Shown: piece after piece, positions 10,316 to 19,566 of the stretch
Position numbering within the stretch: the first letter of the stretch is position 1
Layout of the letters: each line of letters begins with the position of its first letter
Origin: Pseudoxanthomonas koreensis
GTDB taxonomy: Bacteria > Pseudomonadota > Gammaproteobacteria > Xanthomonadales > Xanthomonadaceae
Length of the DNA stretch: 64,000 bases
Assembly (NCBI RefSeq): GCF_010093225.1
Contig: NZ_PDWM01000004.1
Span: forward strand, 1 to 64,000
Reading direction: 5' to 3'
The notes under the pieces: generated by a model
What the model saw: the letters and a program-made list of their open reading frames with translations, nothing else
Told to the model about the DNA's origin: nothing
Databases searched by the model: none
Made by a program: the position numbers and the translations under genes

Positions 10316-11824
10316 ATGAGCACGCCATCCGACAAGAAGTGCCCGGTCACCCACCTGACCACCCAGTTCGGCGCCCCGGTGCCGGACAACCAGAACAGCT
10401 TCACCGCCGGCCCGCGCGGCCCGCTGCTGTCGCAGGACGTGTGGCTCAACGAGAAGCTGGCCAACTTCGTGCGCGAGGTGATCCCGGAGCGGCGCATGCA
10501 CGCCAAGGGCTCGGGCGCCTTCGGTACCTTCACGGTGACGAACGACATCACGAAGTACACCCGCGCGGCGATCTTCTCCCAGGTCGGCAAGAAGACCGAG
10601 ATGTTCGCGCGCTTCACCACCGTGGCCGGCGAGCGCGGCGCGGCCGACGCCGAGCGCGACATCCGCGGCTTCGCGCTGAAGTTCTACACCGAGGAAGGCA
10701 ACTGGGACATGGTGGGCAACAACACCCCCGTGTTCTTCATCCGTGATCCGCGCAAGTTCCCGGACCTCAACAAGGCGGTCAAGCGCGACCCGCACACCAA
10801 CATGCGTTCGGCCACCAACAACTGGGACTGGTGGACCCTGCTGCCCGAGGCGCTGCACCAGGTCACGATCGTGATGAGCGATCGCGGCATCCCGGCCAGC
10901 TACCGCCACATGCACGGCTTCGGCTCGCATACCTACAGCTTCTGGAACGAGAAGGGCGAGCGCTACTGGGTCAAGTTCCACTTCCGCACCCAGCAGGGCA
11001 TCAAGAACCTGACCGATGCCGAAGCGGCCGAGGCCGTCGGCAACGACCGTGAAACCCACCAGCGCGACCTGTTCGAGGCGATCGAGCGCGGCGATTTCCC
11101 GAAGTGGAAGATGTACATCCAGGTGATGCCGGAGACCGACGCGGAGAAGGTGCCCTACCACCCGTTCGACCTGACCAAGGTGTGGCCGAAGGGCGACTAT
11201 CCGCTGATCGAAGTCGGCGAGTTCGAGCTCAACCGCAACCCGGAGAACTTCTTCGCCGACGTCGAGCAGAGCGCGTTCGCGCCGGGCAACCTGGTCCCGG
11301 GCATCGCGCCGTCGCCGGACAAGATGCTGCAGGCGCGCCTGTTCAACTACGCCGATGCGCAGCGCTACCGCCTGGGCGTGAACTACCACCAGATCCCGGT
11401 CAACGCCGCGCGCTGCCCGGTCAACAGCAACCACCGCGACGGCTACGGGCGCATGGACGGCAACTACGGCCGCCTGCCGCACTACGAGCCCAACAGCTTC
11501 AACCAGTGGCAGGAGCAGCCGCAGTTCCGCGAGCCGCCGCTGAAGATCAACGGCAATGCCGACTGGTGGGATTTCCGCGACAACGACTCCAACTACTACA
11601 AGCAGCCAGGCGACCTGTTCCGGCTGATGAAGCCCGAACAGCAGCAGGCGCTGTTCGACAACACCGCCCGCGCGATGGGCGATGCACCGGACTTCATCAA
11701 GCGCCGCCACGTGGAGAACTGCACCAAGGCCGATCCGGCCTACGGCGCCGGCGTGGAGGCGGCGCTGCGCAAGCTAGGCGCGTTTGCTGCGGAGCAGTCG
11801 CCGAACAGCCTGGGCAAGGAGTAA
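10316..11824 (+). CDS. Monofunctional heme catalase (small-subunit type)
   Basis: Disproportionates hydrogen peroxide in the cytoplasm as a heme tetramer. At 502 residues it belongs to the small-subunit catalases. Catalytic His is in [12 protein letters not shown] (near residue 63) with the Asn of [12 protein letters not shown]. The active-site signature [15 protein letters not shown] and the proximal heme-Tyr motif [14 protein letters not shown] are intact. The N-terminus has no signal peptide. A likely OxyR site precedes it and a strong terminator follows, so it is monocistronic. The ankyrin-repeat partner that sits next to catalase in some pseudomonads is not present. Confidence 0.95.
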   Translation: MSTPSDKKCPVTHLTTQFGAPVPDNQNSFTAGPRGPLLSQDVWLNEKLANFVREVIPERRMHAKGSGAFGTFTVTNDITKYTRAAIFSQVGKKTEMFARFTTVAGERGAADAERDIRGFALKFYTEEGNWDMVGNNTPVFFIRDPRKFPDLNKAVKRDPHTNMRSATNNWDWWTLLPEALHQVTIVMSDRGIPASYRHMHGFGSHTYSFWNEKGERYWVKFHFRTQQGIKNLTDAEAAEAVGNDRETHQRDLFEAIERGDFPKWKMYIQVMPETDAEKVPYHPFDLTKVWPKGDYPLIEVGEFELNRNPENFFADVEQSAFAPGNLVPGIAPSPDKMLQARLFNYADAQRYRLGVNYHQIPVNAARCPVNSNHRDGYGRMDGNYGRLPHYEPNSFNQWQEQPQFREPPLKINGNADWWDFRDNDSNYYKQPGDLFRLMKPEQQQALFDNTARAMGDAPDFIKRRHVENCTKADPAYGAGVEAALRKLGAFAAEQSPNSLGKE

Positions 11825-11832
11825 GCGCCGTT

Positions 11833-11859
11833 CTCCGGCCCGGGGTTTCCGGGCCGGAG
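11833..11859. repeat. Perfect 11-base stem after the catalase gene
   Basis: CTCCGGCCCGG (11833-11843) pairs with CCGGGCCGGAG (11849-11859). There is no T-run, so it may stabilise the 3' end or assist the terminator that follows 20 bases later. Confidence 0.5.
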
Positions 11860-11878
11860 GATCGGCGGTGTTCAAACG

Positions 11879-11908
11879 ACGGCCGCCTGTGATGGGCGGC
11901 CGTTTTTT
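11879..11908 (+). terminator. Rho-independent terminator of the catalase gene
   Basis: Stem ACGGCCGCC (11879-11887) with GGCGGCCGT (11895-11903), followed immediately by a T-run. It stands five bases before the end of the convergent hslR gene. Confidence 0.9.
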
Positions 11909-11913
11909 CTGCC

Positions 11914-12321
11914 TCAGCTGGCGTCGATGTCGCCGAGGGCCTGGATCAGGCGGCGGGCGCGCTTGTCGGGGCGGTGTTCCGGCGGGCGGTAGCCGTCGCG
12001 CATCGCCGCGCGCTGCAGGCGCTGATCCTCGCGGCGCGCCTTCGACGCCTCCGTTTCCCGGTACAGCGCCTGCGCCACCGGCGCCGGGCCGCGCGTATCG
12101 CTGAGCCCGAGCACGACCAGCTCGTATGTTTCCCCGCCGCGCACCACGCTCAGCGCATCGCCGCCGCGGATCGAGCGCGAGGCCTTGGCGCGCTGGCCAC
12201 CAACCTCGACCTTGCCGGTGTCCACCGCCTGCCGCGCCAGGCTGCGGGTGCGGAAGAAGCGCGCGGCCCACAGCCACACGTCGAGGCGGACGGAATCCTG
12301 CGAAGGGTTGGAATCGTGCAT
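11914..12321 (-). CDS. Ribosome-associated heat shock protein Hsp15 (S4 domain)
   Basis: A 135-residue RNA-binding protein of the HslR family, which binds stalled 50S subunits carrying nascent chains. An S4 domain spans residues 10-75 (VRLDVWLWAARFFRTRSLARQAVDTGKVEVGGQ begins it, with the alpha-L RNA-binding pattern). The C-terminal tail is strongly basic (KARREDQRLQR, RPDKRARR). Length agrees with E. coli Hsp15. It is convergent with the catalase gene and separated from rplS by a terminator, so probably expressed alone. Confidence 0.9.
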   Translation of the reverse strand: MHDSNPSQDSVRLDVWLWAARFFRTRSLARQAVDTGKVEVGGQRAKASRSIRGGDALSVVRGGETYELVVLGLSDTRGPAPVAQALYRETEASKARREDQRLQRAAMRDGYRPPEHRPDKRARRLIQALGDIDAS

Positions 12322-12399
12322 CAGCGCCTGCCCGGGGTCGTCCCGGTTACATGCGGCATCGCCCGCAGCGGTTCAAGCCCCGCGCCGGCATCAACGCAA

Positions 12400-12421
12400 A
12401 CGGCCGCCCTGCGGCGGCCGT
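12400..12421 (-). terminator. Rho-independent terminator after rplS
   Basis: Arms ACGGCCGCC (12400-12408) and GGCGGCCGT (12413-12421) lie 28 bases past the rplS stop on the minus strand, followed by TTTG. It closes the rpsP-rimM-trmD-rplS operon. Confidence 0.7.
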
Positions 12422-12448
12422 TGCGATGACACCAGGGATGCGCGGCGA

Positions 12449-12844
12449 TCAGCCGGCGGCCTTCTCGGCCTTGGCCTTGGCCACGGCGGCCAGGTCTTCC
12501 TTGATGCGGGCGGCCTTGCCTTCCAGGCCACGCAGGTAGTACAGCTTGCCGGCGCGGACGCGACCGATGCGCTTCACTTCGACCGAGTCGATGGTGGCGC
12601 TGTGGGTCTGGAACACGCGCTCGACGCCGTAGCCGTGCGAGATCTTGCGCACGGTGAACGAAGAGTTCAGGCCGGCGTTCTTGGTGCCGATGACCACGCC
12701 TTCATAGGCCTGGACGCGCTCGCGGTTGCCTTCCTTGACCTTGACGTTCACCACGACGGTGTCGCCTTGGCTGAACTTCGGCAGTTCGCGGGTGATCTGG
12801 GCGGATTCGAATTCCGCGACGATGGACTTGTTCAGCTTGCTCAT
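12449..12844 (-). CDS. 50S ribosomal protein L19
   Basis: A 131-residue ribosomal protein at the interface of the 30S and 50S subunits. It begins [16 protein letters not shown] and has the conserved [23 protein letters not shown] core and [17 protein letters not shown]. An Ala/Lys-rich tail (KAKAEKAAG) extends slightly past the E. coli protein. It is the last gene of the rpsP-rimM-trmD-rplS operon, 228 bases after trmD; the gap is longer than usual and holds no other gene. Confidence 0.98.
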   Translation of the reverse strand: MSKLNKSIVAEFESAQITRELPKFSQGDTVVVNVKVKEGNRERVQAYEGVVIGTKNAGLNSSFTVRKISHGYGVERVFQTHSATIDSVEVKRIGRVRAGKLYYLRGLEGKAARIKEDLAAVAKAKAEKAAG

Positions 12845-13072
12845 GGTGACCGACTCTGGGTTCGGGTGGGCGTGTCGTATCCGACAACTCGGAATGACGC
12901 AGTCGCAGGATTACGCTGCGCGTCTTGTTGTTCTGGGTCCTGCCGCCGGAGCCCGGCCGGGCGCTCGGCCCACAGGAACCCGGCATTGTAGCCGCTCCGC
13001 CGGGGCCGTGGCTACCTGCCCCCCTCTCGGCCCTCCGGGCGCCCATCCGGGGCATCCACGGGGCCACGGGCC

Positions 13073-13825
13073 TCAGGGGCTGCCCGGCTCGCCGCGCTCG
13101 CGGCGCCAGGCGTCGAGCAGGGCCTGGTCGGCCTTGGACAGGGTCCGGCCCTGCAGCAGGTCCGGGCGCCGTTCCCAGGTCCGGCCCAGGGCCTGCTGCC
13201 GGCGCCAGCGGGCGATGGCCGCGTGGTTGCCCGAGCGCAGCACTTCCGGGACCGTGCCGTACGCGTGCTCGACCGGGTGGCTGTAGTGCGGGCAGTCCAG
13301 CAGGCCGTCTTCGAAGCTGTCCTGCTCGGCCGAGCCGGCGTCGTTCAGGGCGCCGTCCTGGAGCCGCGCCACCGCATCGACCACCACCGCCGCGGCCAGC
13401 TCGCCGCCGGACAGGACGTAGTCGCCGATGGAAACCTCCTCGTCCACCTCGGCCTGCACCAGGCGCTCGTCCACGCCTTCGTAGCGCCCGCACAGCAGGG
13501 CCAGGCGCGGCAGCGCGGCCAGTCCGCGGACCCGGGCCTGGTCCAGCGGACGGCCCTGCGGACTCAGGTAGACCACGTGCGGCGGCACCGGGTCGGCCGC
13601 GCGCATCGCCTGCAGGCAGCGGCGCAGCGGCTCGACCAGCATCACCATGCCGGGGCCGCCGCCGAAGGTGCGGTCGTCGACCTTGCGGTAGTTGCCCTCG
13701 GCGTGGTCGCGCGGGTTCCAGCCATGCAGCGACAGCAGGCCGCGCTCGCGCGCACGCCCGGTCACGCCGAAACCGGCGCACTGGTCGACGAACTCTGGAA
13801 ACAGGCTGACGATGTCGATGCGCAT
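13073..13825 (-). CDS. tRNA (guanine-N1)-methyltransferase TrmD
   Basis: Methylates G37 next to the anticodon in tRNAs reading CNN codons, using SAM and preventing +1 frameshifts. At 250 residues it is full length. The SPOUT trefoil-knot motifs are visible: [12 protein letters not shown] at the start, [31 protein letters not shown] and [14 protein letters not shown]. The catalytic Asp-containing segment and the C-terminal tRNA-binding domain ([21 protein letters not shown]) are intact. The start is the ATG at 13825. It follows rimM in the operon, but the spacer holds a dispersed repeat. Confidence 0.98.
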   Translation of the reverse strand: MRIDIVSLFPEFVDQCAGFGVTGRARERGLLSLHGWNPRDHAEGNYRKVDDRTFGGGPGMVMLVEPLRRCLQAMRAADPVPPHVVYLSPQGRPLDQARVRGLAALPRLALLCGRYEGVDERLVQAEVDEEVSIGDYVLSGGELAAAVVVDAVARLQDGALNDAGSAEQDSFEDGLLDCPHYSHPVEHAYGTVPEVLRSGNHAAIARWRRQQALGRTWERRPDLLQGRTLSKADQALLDAWRRERGEPGSP

Positions 13826-13847
13826 GGGTGGTCCGTCGCTGTTACGC

Positions 13848-13942
13848 CGCCATCCCCGCGGATATGCGGGTTTCGGCAGCCGGAAGACTGGTGCCGCCGG
13901 CCGCCAGAGTCGCTGGATCCCCGCCTGCGCGGCGATGACGCA
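13848..13942. repeat. Dispersed DPRLRGDD-type repeat in the trmD-rimM spacer
   Basis: The stretch ATCCCCGC-CTGC-GCGGCGAT (13917-13936, one mismatch) plus flank reads as [10 protein letters not shown] on the plus strand, a hallmark of a short intergenic repeat common in Proteobacteria. A second decayed stem (CCCGC/GCGGG) lies at about 13851-13869. The pair occupies most of the 135-base gap inside the ribosomal operon. Confidence 0.55.
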
Positions 13943-13960
13943 AGGGCGGCGGCGATCCGC

Positions 13961-14491
13961 TCAGAACTCCGGATCCCAGTCCACGGTGATGGTGCCGCTG
14001 TCGAAATCCACCGCGGTCACGTAGTCGGGCTGCACGAACGGCAGCATCCGCTCGCGCTCGCCGCGCACCACCATCACGTCGTTGGCGCCGGTGGACAGCA
14101 GGTGCGAGACCTCGCCCAGCGCCACGCCCTCGACGGTGACCACGCGCAGGCCTTCCAGGTCGACCCAGTAGTACTCGCCGGGCGCCGGCGGCGGCAGCGC
14201 CTCGCGCGGGACCCAGACCTCGGTGCCGCGCAGGGCCTCGGCGGCATCGCGGTCGTCGATCCCGGGAAGGGTGGCGACCACGCCCTTGCCGGCGTCGCGG
14301 CCGCGGGCGCCGGTCAGTTCGCGCTGGGCGCCACTGGCCGTGCGCAGGATCCACGGCTGGTAGCGGAAGATCTGCGCGCGCGGCTCGGTCCAGGACTCGA
14401 GCTTGACGTCGCCACGCACGCCGAAGGCGCCCGTCACCCGGCCCAGCAGAACCAGCTTCTGCGGTGGAGTGGGACGCCCTGCGTCGTTCAT
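13961..14491 (-). CDS. Ribosome maturation factor RimM
   Basis: Assists late 30S assembly by binding S19. The start chosen is the ATG at 14491, beginning [19 protein letters not shown] and giving 176 residues. The open frame extends further upstream without a stop, but that part overlaps rpsP and the pabC-like gene and is not RimM. The N-terminal domain has [17 protein letters not shown]; the PRC-barrel C-terminal domain has [33 protein letters not shown] and [10 protein letters not shown]. It sits between rpsP and trmD as in most proteobacteria. Confidence 0.96.
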   Translation of the reverse strand: MNDAGRPTPPQKLVLLGRVTGAFGVRGDVKLESWTEPRAQIFRYQPWILRTASGAQRELTGARGRDAGKGVVATLPGIDDRDAAEALRGTEVWVPREALPPPAPGEYYWVDLEGLRVVTVEGVALGEVSHLLSTGANDVMVVRGERERMLPFVQPDYVTAVDFDSGTITVDWDPEF

Positions 14492-14532
14492 GTCGGGGGC
14501 GGCCACCGGGAATGCCCCGGCGGCCTGCCGGC

Positions 14533-14790
14533 TCAGGCGGCCGCCTGGGCCTTGGCCGCTTCCTTGTACAGGCTGCGGACCTTGTCGGTCAGCTGGGCGC
14601 CATTGCCGACCCAGTGGTCGACGCGGGCGATGTCCAGCACCACGCGCGGCTCGGCGCCGGCGGCGACCGGATTGTAGTAACCGACGCGCTCGATGTTGCG
14701 GCCGTCGCGGGCGCTGCGCGAGTCGGTGACGATGATGTGGTAGAAGGGACGCTTCTTCGCGCCGCCGCGGGTGAGACGGATCTTGACCAT
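14533..14790 (-). CDS. 30S ribosomal protein S16
   Basis: An 85-residue ribosomal protein needed for 30S assembly. The start is the ATG at 14790 ([19 protein letters not shown]); the frame is open further upstream, but this start matches S16 exactly. [14 protein letters not shown] and the [14 protein letters not shown] tail are conserved. It is the first gene of the rpsP-rimM-trmD-rplS operon. A TAGAAT -10 element 48 bases upstream is the likely promoter. Confidence 0.97.
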   Translation of the reverse strand: MVKIRLTRGGAKKRPFYHIIVTDSRSARDGRNIERVGYYNPVAAGAEPRVVLDIARVDHWVGNGAQLTDKVRSLYKEAAKAQAAA

Positions 14791-14837
14791 GGTGTCTTCG
14801 TGTTGCCCAGTCGCCAGGATGGCGAGGTAAGCCGGCA

Positions 14838-14843
14838 ATTCTA
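14838..14843 (-). promoter_or_regulatory. Candidate -10 element of the rpsP operon
   Basis: TAGAAT on the minus strand, 48 bases before the rpsP ATG. No good -35 is seen at the proper distance, so the assignment rests on position and the hexamer alone. Confidence 0.35.
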
Positions 14844-14923
14844 GCCGATCGGGCTGGTCGGGGGAACCTGTGCCCGCGGCGCCGGGGTTCCGGCGCTGAA
14901 CGGCCCCTGACGCCCCCGTCCTC

Positions 14924-14954
14924 AGCCCCCTGAAGTGGGCTCCTACAGGGGCTG
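14924..14954 (-). repeat. REP-like unit overlapping the stop of the pabC-like gene
   Basis: On the minus strand the unit reads CCCTGTAGGAGCCCACTTC and then a G-run, the same unit as both arms at 55131-55157 and 55236-55262. Its GTAG supplies the TAG stop of the aminotransferase class IV gene (14943-14945). Confidence 0.75.
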
Positions 14955-15764
14955 CCAAGGGGGCTGGGCGGCTGCGGCCGCGAGCAGGTCCAGCAGTTCC
15001 GGCGCCGCGGCATATTCCACCGCATCGATCGCGGCGATCGGCTGCACCCCATTGGCATTGGCCGCGAAGGCGGCGCGGAAGGACGCGGCCTCGGCCAGCG
15101 CCACCGGGCGCACGGCCTGGGCCACGCCGATCGCATCCAGGCCGGCCTGCAGCAGGCGCTCGGTGGTCCCGCGCAGCGCGGGTGCCTGCGGCCAGACCAC
15201 GCCGGCGCCATCCCAGAAGCCGATGTTCCACACCGTGCCTTCGACCACGCGCGCGCCCTCGCCCTCGCCGTCCACGAACAGCGCGTCGTCCCACCCGGCC
15301 AGCAGCGCCTGCCGGCGGTGGTGGTGCAAGGGGAAGGTGCCGGTGTGCTTGAGGTGCGGCACCGGTCGCAGGAACCGGCAGCTGCGCACGCGCAGCGCAC
15401 GCAGCGGCGACGGCGACGACGCGGCCGCGGTCACCAGCACGTCCACTGCCACCTCGCGCGCCGGCTGGCGATGGTCGAACCCGCGCGCGAACAGCACCAC
15501 CCGCATCGCGCAATCACGACCGGCCGCTTCGGCGGCCTGGCGCATCCAGCCGCGCACCGCCGCCTCGTCCAGTGCGGCGCCGAACAGCTCGGCGTTGCCT
15601 TGGCGCAGGCGTTCGAAATGCAGGTCCAGGCCCTGCGCGGCGCCGTCGCGCACGCGCAGCGCGGTGAAGTGGCCGTAGTTGGATTGCGCCAGCGCGCGCA
15701 GCGCCGCCGGCTCGGCGTCGGCGGGCGCGCCGTTGAGCAGGGCCACCGGCAGGCTCGCGCTCAC
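14943..15764 (-). CDS. Aminotransferase class IV, aminodeoxychorismate lyase-like
   Basis: A PLP enzyme of fold type IV. The best guess is 4-amino-4-deoxychorismate lyase (folate pathway), but branched-chain or D-amino acid aminotransferases share the fold. The start is set at the GTG of 15764, 13 bases after ffh ends; an upstream ATG at 15815 would overlap ffh. The frame gives 273 residues. Visible motifs are LLNG near the start, [11 protein letters not shown], the probable Schiff-base Lys in [12 protein letters not shown], and [11 protein letters not shown] with the cofactor-contacting Glu. Near the C-terminus [15 protein letters not shown] matches the substrate/cofactor loop. The stop codon comes from a REP-like repeat. 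It is probably cotranscribed with ffh. Confidence 0.7.
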   Translation of the reverse strand: MSASLPVALLNGAPADAEPAALRALAQSNYGHFTALRVRDGAAQGLDLHFERLRQGNAELFGAALDEAAVRGWMRQAAEAAGRDCAMRVVLFARGFDHRQPAREVAVDVLVTAAASSPSPLRALRVRSCRFLRPVPHLKHTGTFPLHHHRRQALLAGWDDALFVDGEGEGARVVEGTVWNIGFWDGAGVVWPQAPALRGTTERLLQAGLDAIGVAQAVRPVALAEAASFRAAFAANANGVQPIAAIDAVEYAAAPELLDLLAAAAAQPPWQPL

Positions 15765-15777
15765 GGCCCGGTGCCGC

Positions 15778-17163
15778 TCAGCGGAACGGCAGGCCGCCGC
15801 GGCCGCCCATGCCACCGCCGCCCATCATCCCCTGCAGGCCGCGCATCATTCCCTTCATGCCGCCGCGGCCCAGCTTGCCCATCATCTTTTCCATCTGCTG
15901 GTACTGCTTGAGCAGCTTGTTGACGTCGGCCGGGGTGGTGCCGGAGCCGCGGGCGATGCGCGCGCGGCGCGAGCCGTTGAGCAGGTCCGGGTTGCGCCGT
16001 TCCTTGGGCGTCATCGAACCGATGATCGCCATCATCCGCGGCACTTCGCGGCTCTGCGAGACCTGCGCCTTCAGGTGCTCGGGCACCTGGCCCAGGCCGG
16101 GCAGCTTGTCCATCAGGCCGGCAATACCGCCCATGTTCTGCATCTGCTCGAGCTGGTCGCGCATGTCGTTGAGGTCGAACTTCTTGCCCTTGGCGACCTT
16201 GGCGGCGAGCTTGGCGGCCTTCTCCTGGTCCACGTTCTGCTCGACCTGCTCGACCAGCGACAGCACGTCGCCCATGTCGAGGATGCGCGCGGCGACGCGG
16301 TCGGGGTGGAACACGTCCAGGCCGTCGAGCTTCTCGCCGGTACCGGTGAACTTGACCGGCTTGCCGGTGATGTAGCGCACGCTCAACGCCGCACCGCCGC
16401 GCGCGTCGCCGTCGGTCTTGGTCAGGACCACGCCGGTCAGCGGCAGCGCCTCGGCAAAAGCCTTGGCGGTGTTGGCCGCGTCCTGGCCAGTCATCGCGTC
16501 GACCACGAACAGGGTTTCGGTCGGGCTCACCGCCGCGTGCAGGGCCTTGATCTCGGCCATCATCGCCGCGTCGATGGCCAGGCGGCCGGCGGTATCGACG
16601 ATCAGCACGTCGGCGAAGGACTTGCGCGCGTCGGCAATCGCGGCGCGGACGATGTCCTCCGGCTTCTGCCCGGCGTCGGAGGGGAAGAACAGCACGCCGG
16701 CCTGTTCGGCCAGGGTCTTGAGCTGCTCGATCGCGGCCGGACGGTAGACGTCGGCGCTGACCACCATCACCTTCTTCTTGCGCTTTTCCTTCAGGTGCTT
16801 GGCCAGCTTGCCCACGGTGGTGGTCTTGCCGGCGCCCTGCAGGCCGGCCATCAGGATGATGGCGGGGGCCGGGACATTGAGGTTCAGGTCGTTGGCCTGC
16901 GAACCCATCACCGCGGTCAGCTCGTCGCGCACGACCTTGATCAGGGCCTGGCCGGGGGTGAGCGAGCGCAGCACTTCCTGGCCAACCGCGCGCACCTTGA
17001 TCCGCTGCACCAGGGCCTGGACCACCGGCAGGGCGACGTCGGCCTCCAGCAGTGCGATGCGCACCTCGCGCACGGCCTCGCTGATGTTGGACTCGGTCAG
17101 CCGGCCACGGCCGCGCAGGCGCTCCATGGTGCCGGACAGGCGCTGGGTCAGGGATTCGAACAT
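15778..17163 (-). CDS. Signal recognition particle protein Ffh
   Basis: The GTPase of the signal recognition particle; it binds signal sequences and 4.5S RNA and docks with FtsY. The start is the ATG at 17163 (MFESLTQRLSGTMERL), 461 residues; a longer frame upstream is non-homologous. The N domain (1-85) is followed by the G domain with GLQGAGKTTTVGKLA, DVYRPAAIEQL, DTAGRL and TKTDGDARGGAAL. The M domain has GSRRARIARGSGT and a Met/Gly-rich end (GGGGMGGRGG). It is divergent from ypjD, as in E. coli, with a large inverted repeat between them. Confidence 0.97.
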   Translation of the reverse strand: MFESLTQRLSGTMERLRGRGRLTESNISEAVREVRIALLEADVALPVVQALVQRIKVRAVGQEVLRSLTPGQALIKVVRDELTAVMGSQANDLNLNVPAPAIILMAGLQGAGKTTTVGKLAKHLKEKRKKKVMVVSADVYRPAAIEQLKTLAEQAGVLFFPSDAGQKPEDIVRAAIADARKSFADVLIVDTAGRLAIDAAMMAEIKALHAAVSPTETLFVVDAMTGQDAANTAKAFAEALPLTGVVLTKTDGDARGGAALSVRYITGKPVKFTGTGEKLDGLDVFHPDRVAARILDMGDVLSLVEQVEQNVDQEKAAKLAAKVAKGKKFDLNDMRDQLEQMQNMGGIAGLMDKLPGLGQVPEHLKAQVSQSREVPRMMAIIGSMTPKERRNPDLLNGSRRARIARGSGTTPADVNKLLKQYQQMEKMMGKLGRGGMKGMMRGLQGMMGGGGMGGRGGLPFR

Positions 17164-17194
17164 GGACGGACCGGGAGACGGGAAGCGGCCGCCG

Positions 17195-17200
17195 ATTATA
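17195..17200 (-). promoter_or_regulatory. Candidate -10 element of ffh
   Basis: A perfect TATAAT on the minus strand, 32 bases before the ffh ATG. No good -35 is seen 16-18 bases away. Confidence 0.4.
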
Positions 17201-17228
17201 GCCGCCCCCCGCATCCGTCCCCCTGCGG

Positions 17229-17310
17229 GCGTAAAGAGGACGCGTAAGGGGACGGAGGCCCCCGCTTTCGGGGGCTTAATTCCCTCCGTCCCCTTTACGC
17301 TCCTTTACGC
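17229..17310. repeat. Nested inverted repeat between ffh and ypjD
   Basis: Outer arms GCGTAAAG/CTTTACGC (17229-17236, 17303-17310) flank second arms of 17-18 bases (17242-17258 with 17283-17300, core GGGGACGGAGG), which differ by one base. An inner stem CCCCCG/CGGGGG fills the centre. The GGGGACGGAGG-with-TTAATT signature resembles REP-type repeats mobilised by IS200-like transposases. It could also act as a bidirectional structure in the divergent promoter region. Confidence 0.7.
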
Positions 17311-17340
17311 TGACTCTGCCGCTTATGCGAAACTCATCCG

Positions 17341-18132
17341 ATGACAATTATTCTCATCGCCGTTCTCGCCTATCTGGTCGCGACTGCGCTGCTGCTGCGC
17401 TCGGTGTCGCGCGACCGGCCGGACGGCGGCGCGGGCTGGTTCTGGGTGGCGCTGGCAGCGGTGCTCCTGCATGCCGGCTACCACGCGCAGGTTGCCTGGC
17501 GCACCGCCGGCGGCGCGGACCTGCACTTCTATTCGGCGCTGTCGCTGGTCGGGCTGGGCATGGCAGCGATGACGGTGCTGGTCGGTCTGCGCGGGCGTAC
17601 CGCGGCGGTGGGCGTGGTGGTGTTCCCGCTGGCCTCCACCCTGCTGCTGGTCTACCACGGCCACGGCCATGCACCCTCGCCCGCGCTGGACTGGCGCCTG
17701 CAGTTGCATGCCTGGCTGGCGCTGCTGGCCTACGCCACCCTGGCCATCGCCGCGCTGCTGGCGGGCATGCTCTGGCTGCAGGAGCGCGCGTTGCGCCGGC
17801 GCGAATTCCACGCCTGGCTGCGCGCACTGCCGCCGCTGACCCAGCTGGAAACCGTGCTGTTCCGCACGATCACCGTCGGCTTCGCCCTGCTGACCCTGAC
17901 CCTGCTCACCGGCGTGCTGTTCGTCGAGGACCTGTTCTCGCAGCACCTGGTGCACAAGACCGTGCTCAGCGTGCTGTCGTGGCTGGTGTTCGGCGGCCTG
18001 CTGCTGGGCCGCTGGCGCTACGGCTGGCGCGGCGCGCGCGCCGTGCACTGGACCCTGACCGCGATGGCGCTGCTGCTGCTGGCGTTCTTCGGCAGCAAGT
18101 TCGTGCTGGAGCAGGTGCTGCAGCGCAGTTGA
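17341..18132 (+). CDS. CcsA/YpjD-family inner membrane protein (cytochrome c assembly)
   Basis: A 263-residue protein with about eight membrane helices, related to CcsA/ResC heme-handling proteins and to E. coli YpjD, whose gene also diverges from ffh. Conserved histidines are in LLHAGYHAQ, LLVYHGHGHA, LQLHAWLALLAY and the C-terminal VHKTVLSVLSW, WRGARAVHW region typical of the family. Family members position heme for cytochrome c maturation; the exact role of YpjD is not known. The ATG at 17341 is the first in frame after the inverted repeat. Confidence 0.85.
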   Translation: MTIILIAVLAYLVATALLLRSVSRDRPDGGAGWFWVALAAVLLHAGYHAQVAWRTAGGADLHFYSALSLVGLGMAAMTVLVGLRGRTAAVGVVVFPLASTLLLVYHGHGHAPSPALDWRLQLHAWLALLAYATLAIAALLAGMLWLQERALRRREFHAWLRALPPLTQLETVLFRTITVGFALLTLTLLTGVLFVEDLFSQHLVHKTVLSVLSWLVFGGLLLGRWRYGWRGARAVHWTLTAMALLLLAFFGSKFVLEQVLQRS

Positions 18133-18152
18133 AGCCCCGCTCTACGGGGGAG
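18133..18152 (-). repeat. Truncated REP-like unit after ypjD
   Basis: Minus-strand CCCGTAGAGCGGGGC resembles the GTAGAGCGGGGC unit at 40526, but the second arm is lost. It lies between the ypjD stop and the radA end. Confidence 0.4.
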
Positions 18153-18168
18153 CAGCGCGGCGGCGGGC

Positions 18169-19566
18169 TTACGCCTGTTCCAGCGCGTCGGACAGCCGCT
18201 CCACCGCGATCACTTCCATGTCCTTGTAGCGGGCGGTCTTGGGCACGTTGGCCTTCGGCACGATCGCGCGGCGGAAGCCGTGCGTGGCCGCCTCGCGCAA
18301 CCGCTCCTCGCCGTTGGGTACCGGCCGGATCTCGCCGGACAGGCCGACTTCGCCGAAAGCCACGGTCTTGTCGGCCAATGGCCGGTCGCGCAGCGAGGAC
18401 AGCACCGCCAGCAGCACCGGCAGGTCGGCCGCGGTTTCCTGCACGCGGATGCCGCCCACCACATTCACGAACACGTCCTGGTCGCCGACCACCACCCCGC
18501 CGTGCCGGTGCAGCACCGCCAGCAGCATCGCCAGCCGGTTCTGCTCCAGGCCCACCGCCACGCGGCGCGGGTTGGACAGCGGCGAGGCATCGACCAGCGC
18601 CTGCACTTCCACCAGCAACGGGCGGGTACCTTCGCGGGTGACCATCACGCAGCTGCCCGGCTGCTGCGAACTGCCGGAGAGGAAGATCGCCGACGGATTC
18701 GGCACTTCCTTCAGCCCCTTGTCGCCCATCGCGAACACGCCCAGCTCGTTGACCGCGCCAAAGCGGTTCTTGAACGCGCGCAGCACGCGGAAGCGCGAAC
18801 CGGATTCGCCCTCGAAGTACAGCACCGCATCGACCATGTGCTCGAGCACGCGCGGGCCGGCGATGCCACCCTCCTTGGTCACGTGGCCGACCAGGAACAC
18901 CGCGGTGCCGGTCTCCTTGGCGTAGCGCACCAGCCGCGCCGCGCTCTCGCGCACCTGGCTGACCGAACCGGGCGCGGCGGTGAGCGATTCGGTCCACAGG
19001 GTCTGCACCGAGTCGGCGACGATCAGCTTCGGCTGCGCTTGCGCGGCGTGCTGCAGGATCGATTCGATCCCGGTCTCGGCCAGGCCCTGCAGGTTGTCCA
19101 GCGGCAGGTCCAGGCGCACCGCGCGGCCGGCGACCTGGGCCAGCGATTCCTCGCCGGTGACGTACAGCGCCGGCAGCTGCCCGGCCATCTTCGCCAGCGC
19201 CTGCAGCAGCAGGGTCGACTTGCCGATGCCCGGGTCGCCGCCGACCAGCACCACCGCGCCCTCGACCAGGCCGCCACCGAGCACCCGGTCCAGTTCGCCG
19301 ATGCCGGTGGATACGCGCACCTCGGCGGCCTGGCTGACGTCCTTGAGCGCGGTGACCTTGGGCGGGTCGACCTTGCCGGCCCAGCCCGAGCGCCGCGCCA
19401 CCGCAGGCCCCGCGCCGGCGCCGGAGGCCGGCTCGAGCACGATCTGCGACAACGTGTTCCAGGCCCCGCACTCGCCGCACTGGCCCTGCCACTTGCTGTA
19501 TTCGGCGCCGCAGTCGCCGCAGACGAAGGCGATGCGGGCGCTGGACTTGCTGGAGGGCTTGGCCAC
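18169..19566 (-). CDS. DNA repair protein RadA
   Basis: A RecA-related branch-migration ATPase acting in recombination repair. The start is the GTG at 19566 (MAKPSSKSSARIAFVCGDC after initiation), giving 465 residues; an earlier in-frame start would run through the tRNA gene. The N-terminal C4 zinc finger uses C16, C19, C30 and C33 (VCGDCGAEY, GQCGECGAWN). The ATPase domain has Walker A GDPGIGKSTLLLQA and the RadA-specific KNRFGAVNELGVF. The C-terminal Lon-like domain is complete. It is convergent with ypjD. A hairpin separates it from the upstream tRNA gene. Confidence 0.95.
   Translation of the reverse strand: MAKPSSKSSARIAFVCGDCGAEYSKWQGQCGECGAWNTLSQIVLEPASGAGAGPAVARRSGWAGKVDPPKVTALKDVSQAAEVRVSTGIGELDRVLGGGLVEGAVVLVGGDPGIGKSTLLLQALAKMAGQLPALYVTGEESLAQVAGRAVRLDLPLDNLQGLAETGIESILQHAAQAQPKLIVADSVQTLWTESLTAAPGSVSQVRESAARLVRYAKETGTAVFLVGHVTKEGGIAGPRVLEHMVDAVLYFEGESGSRFRVLRAFKNRFGAVNELGVFAMGDKGLKEVPNPSAIFLSGSSQQPGSCVMVTREGTRPLLVEVQALVDASPLSNPRRVAVGLEQNRLAMLLAVLHRHGGVVVGDQDVFVNVVGGIRVQETAADLPVLLAVLSSLRDRPLADKTVAFGEVGLSGEIRPVPNGEERLREAATHGFRRAIVPKANVPKTARYKDMEVIAVERLSDALEQA

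Noticed and set aside
14533-15513. Extended frame upstream of rpsP giving a 326-residue protein
   Set aside because: Only the last 85 residues match S16; the rest runs antisense-like through the pabC-like gene in a different frame.
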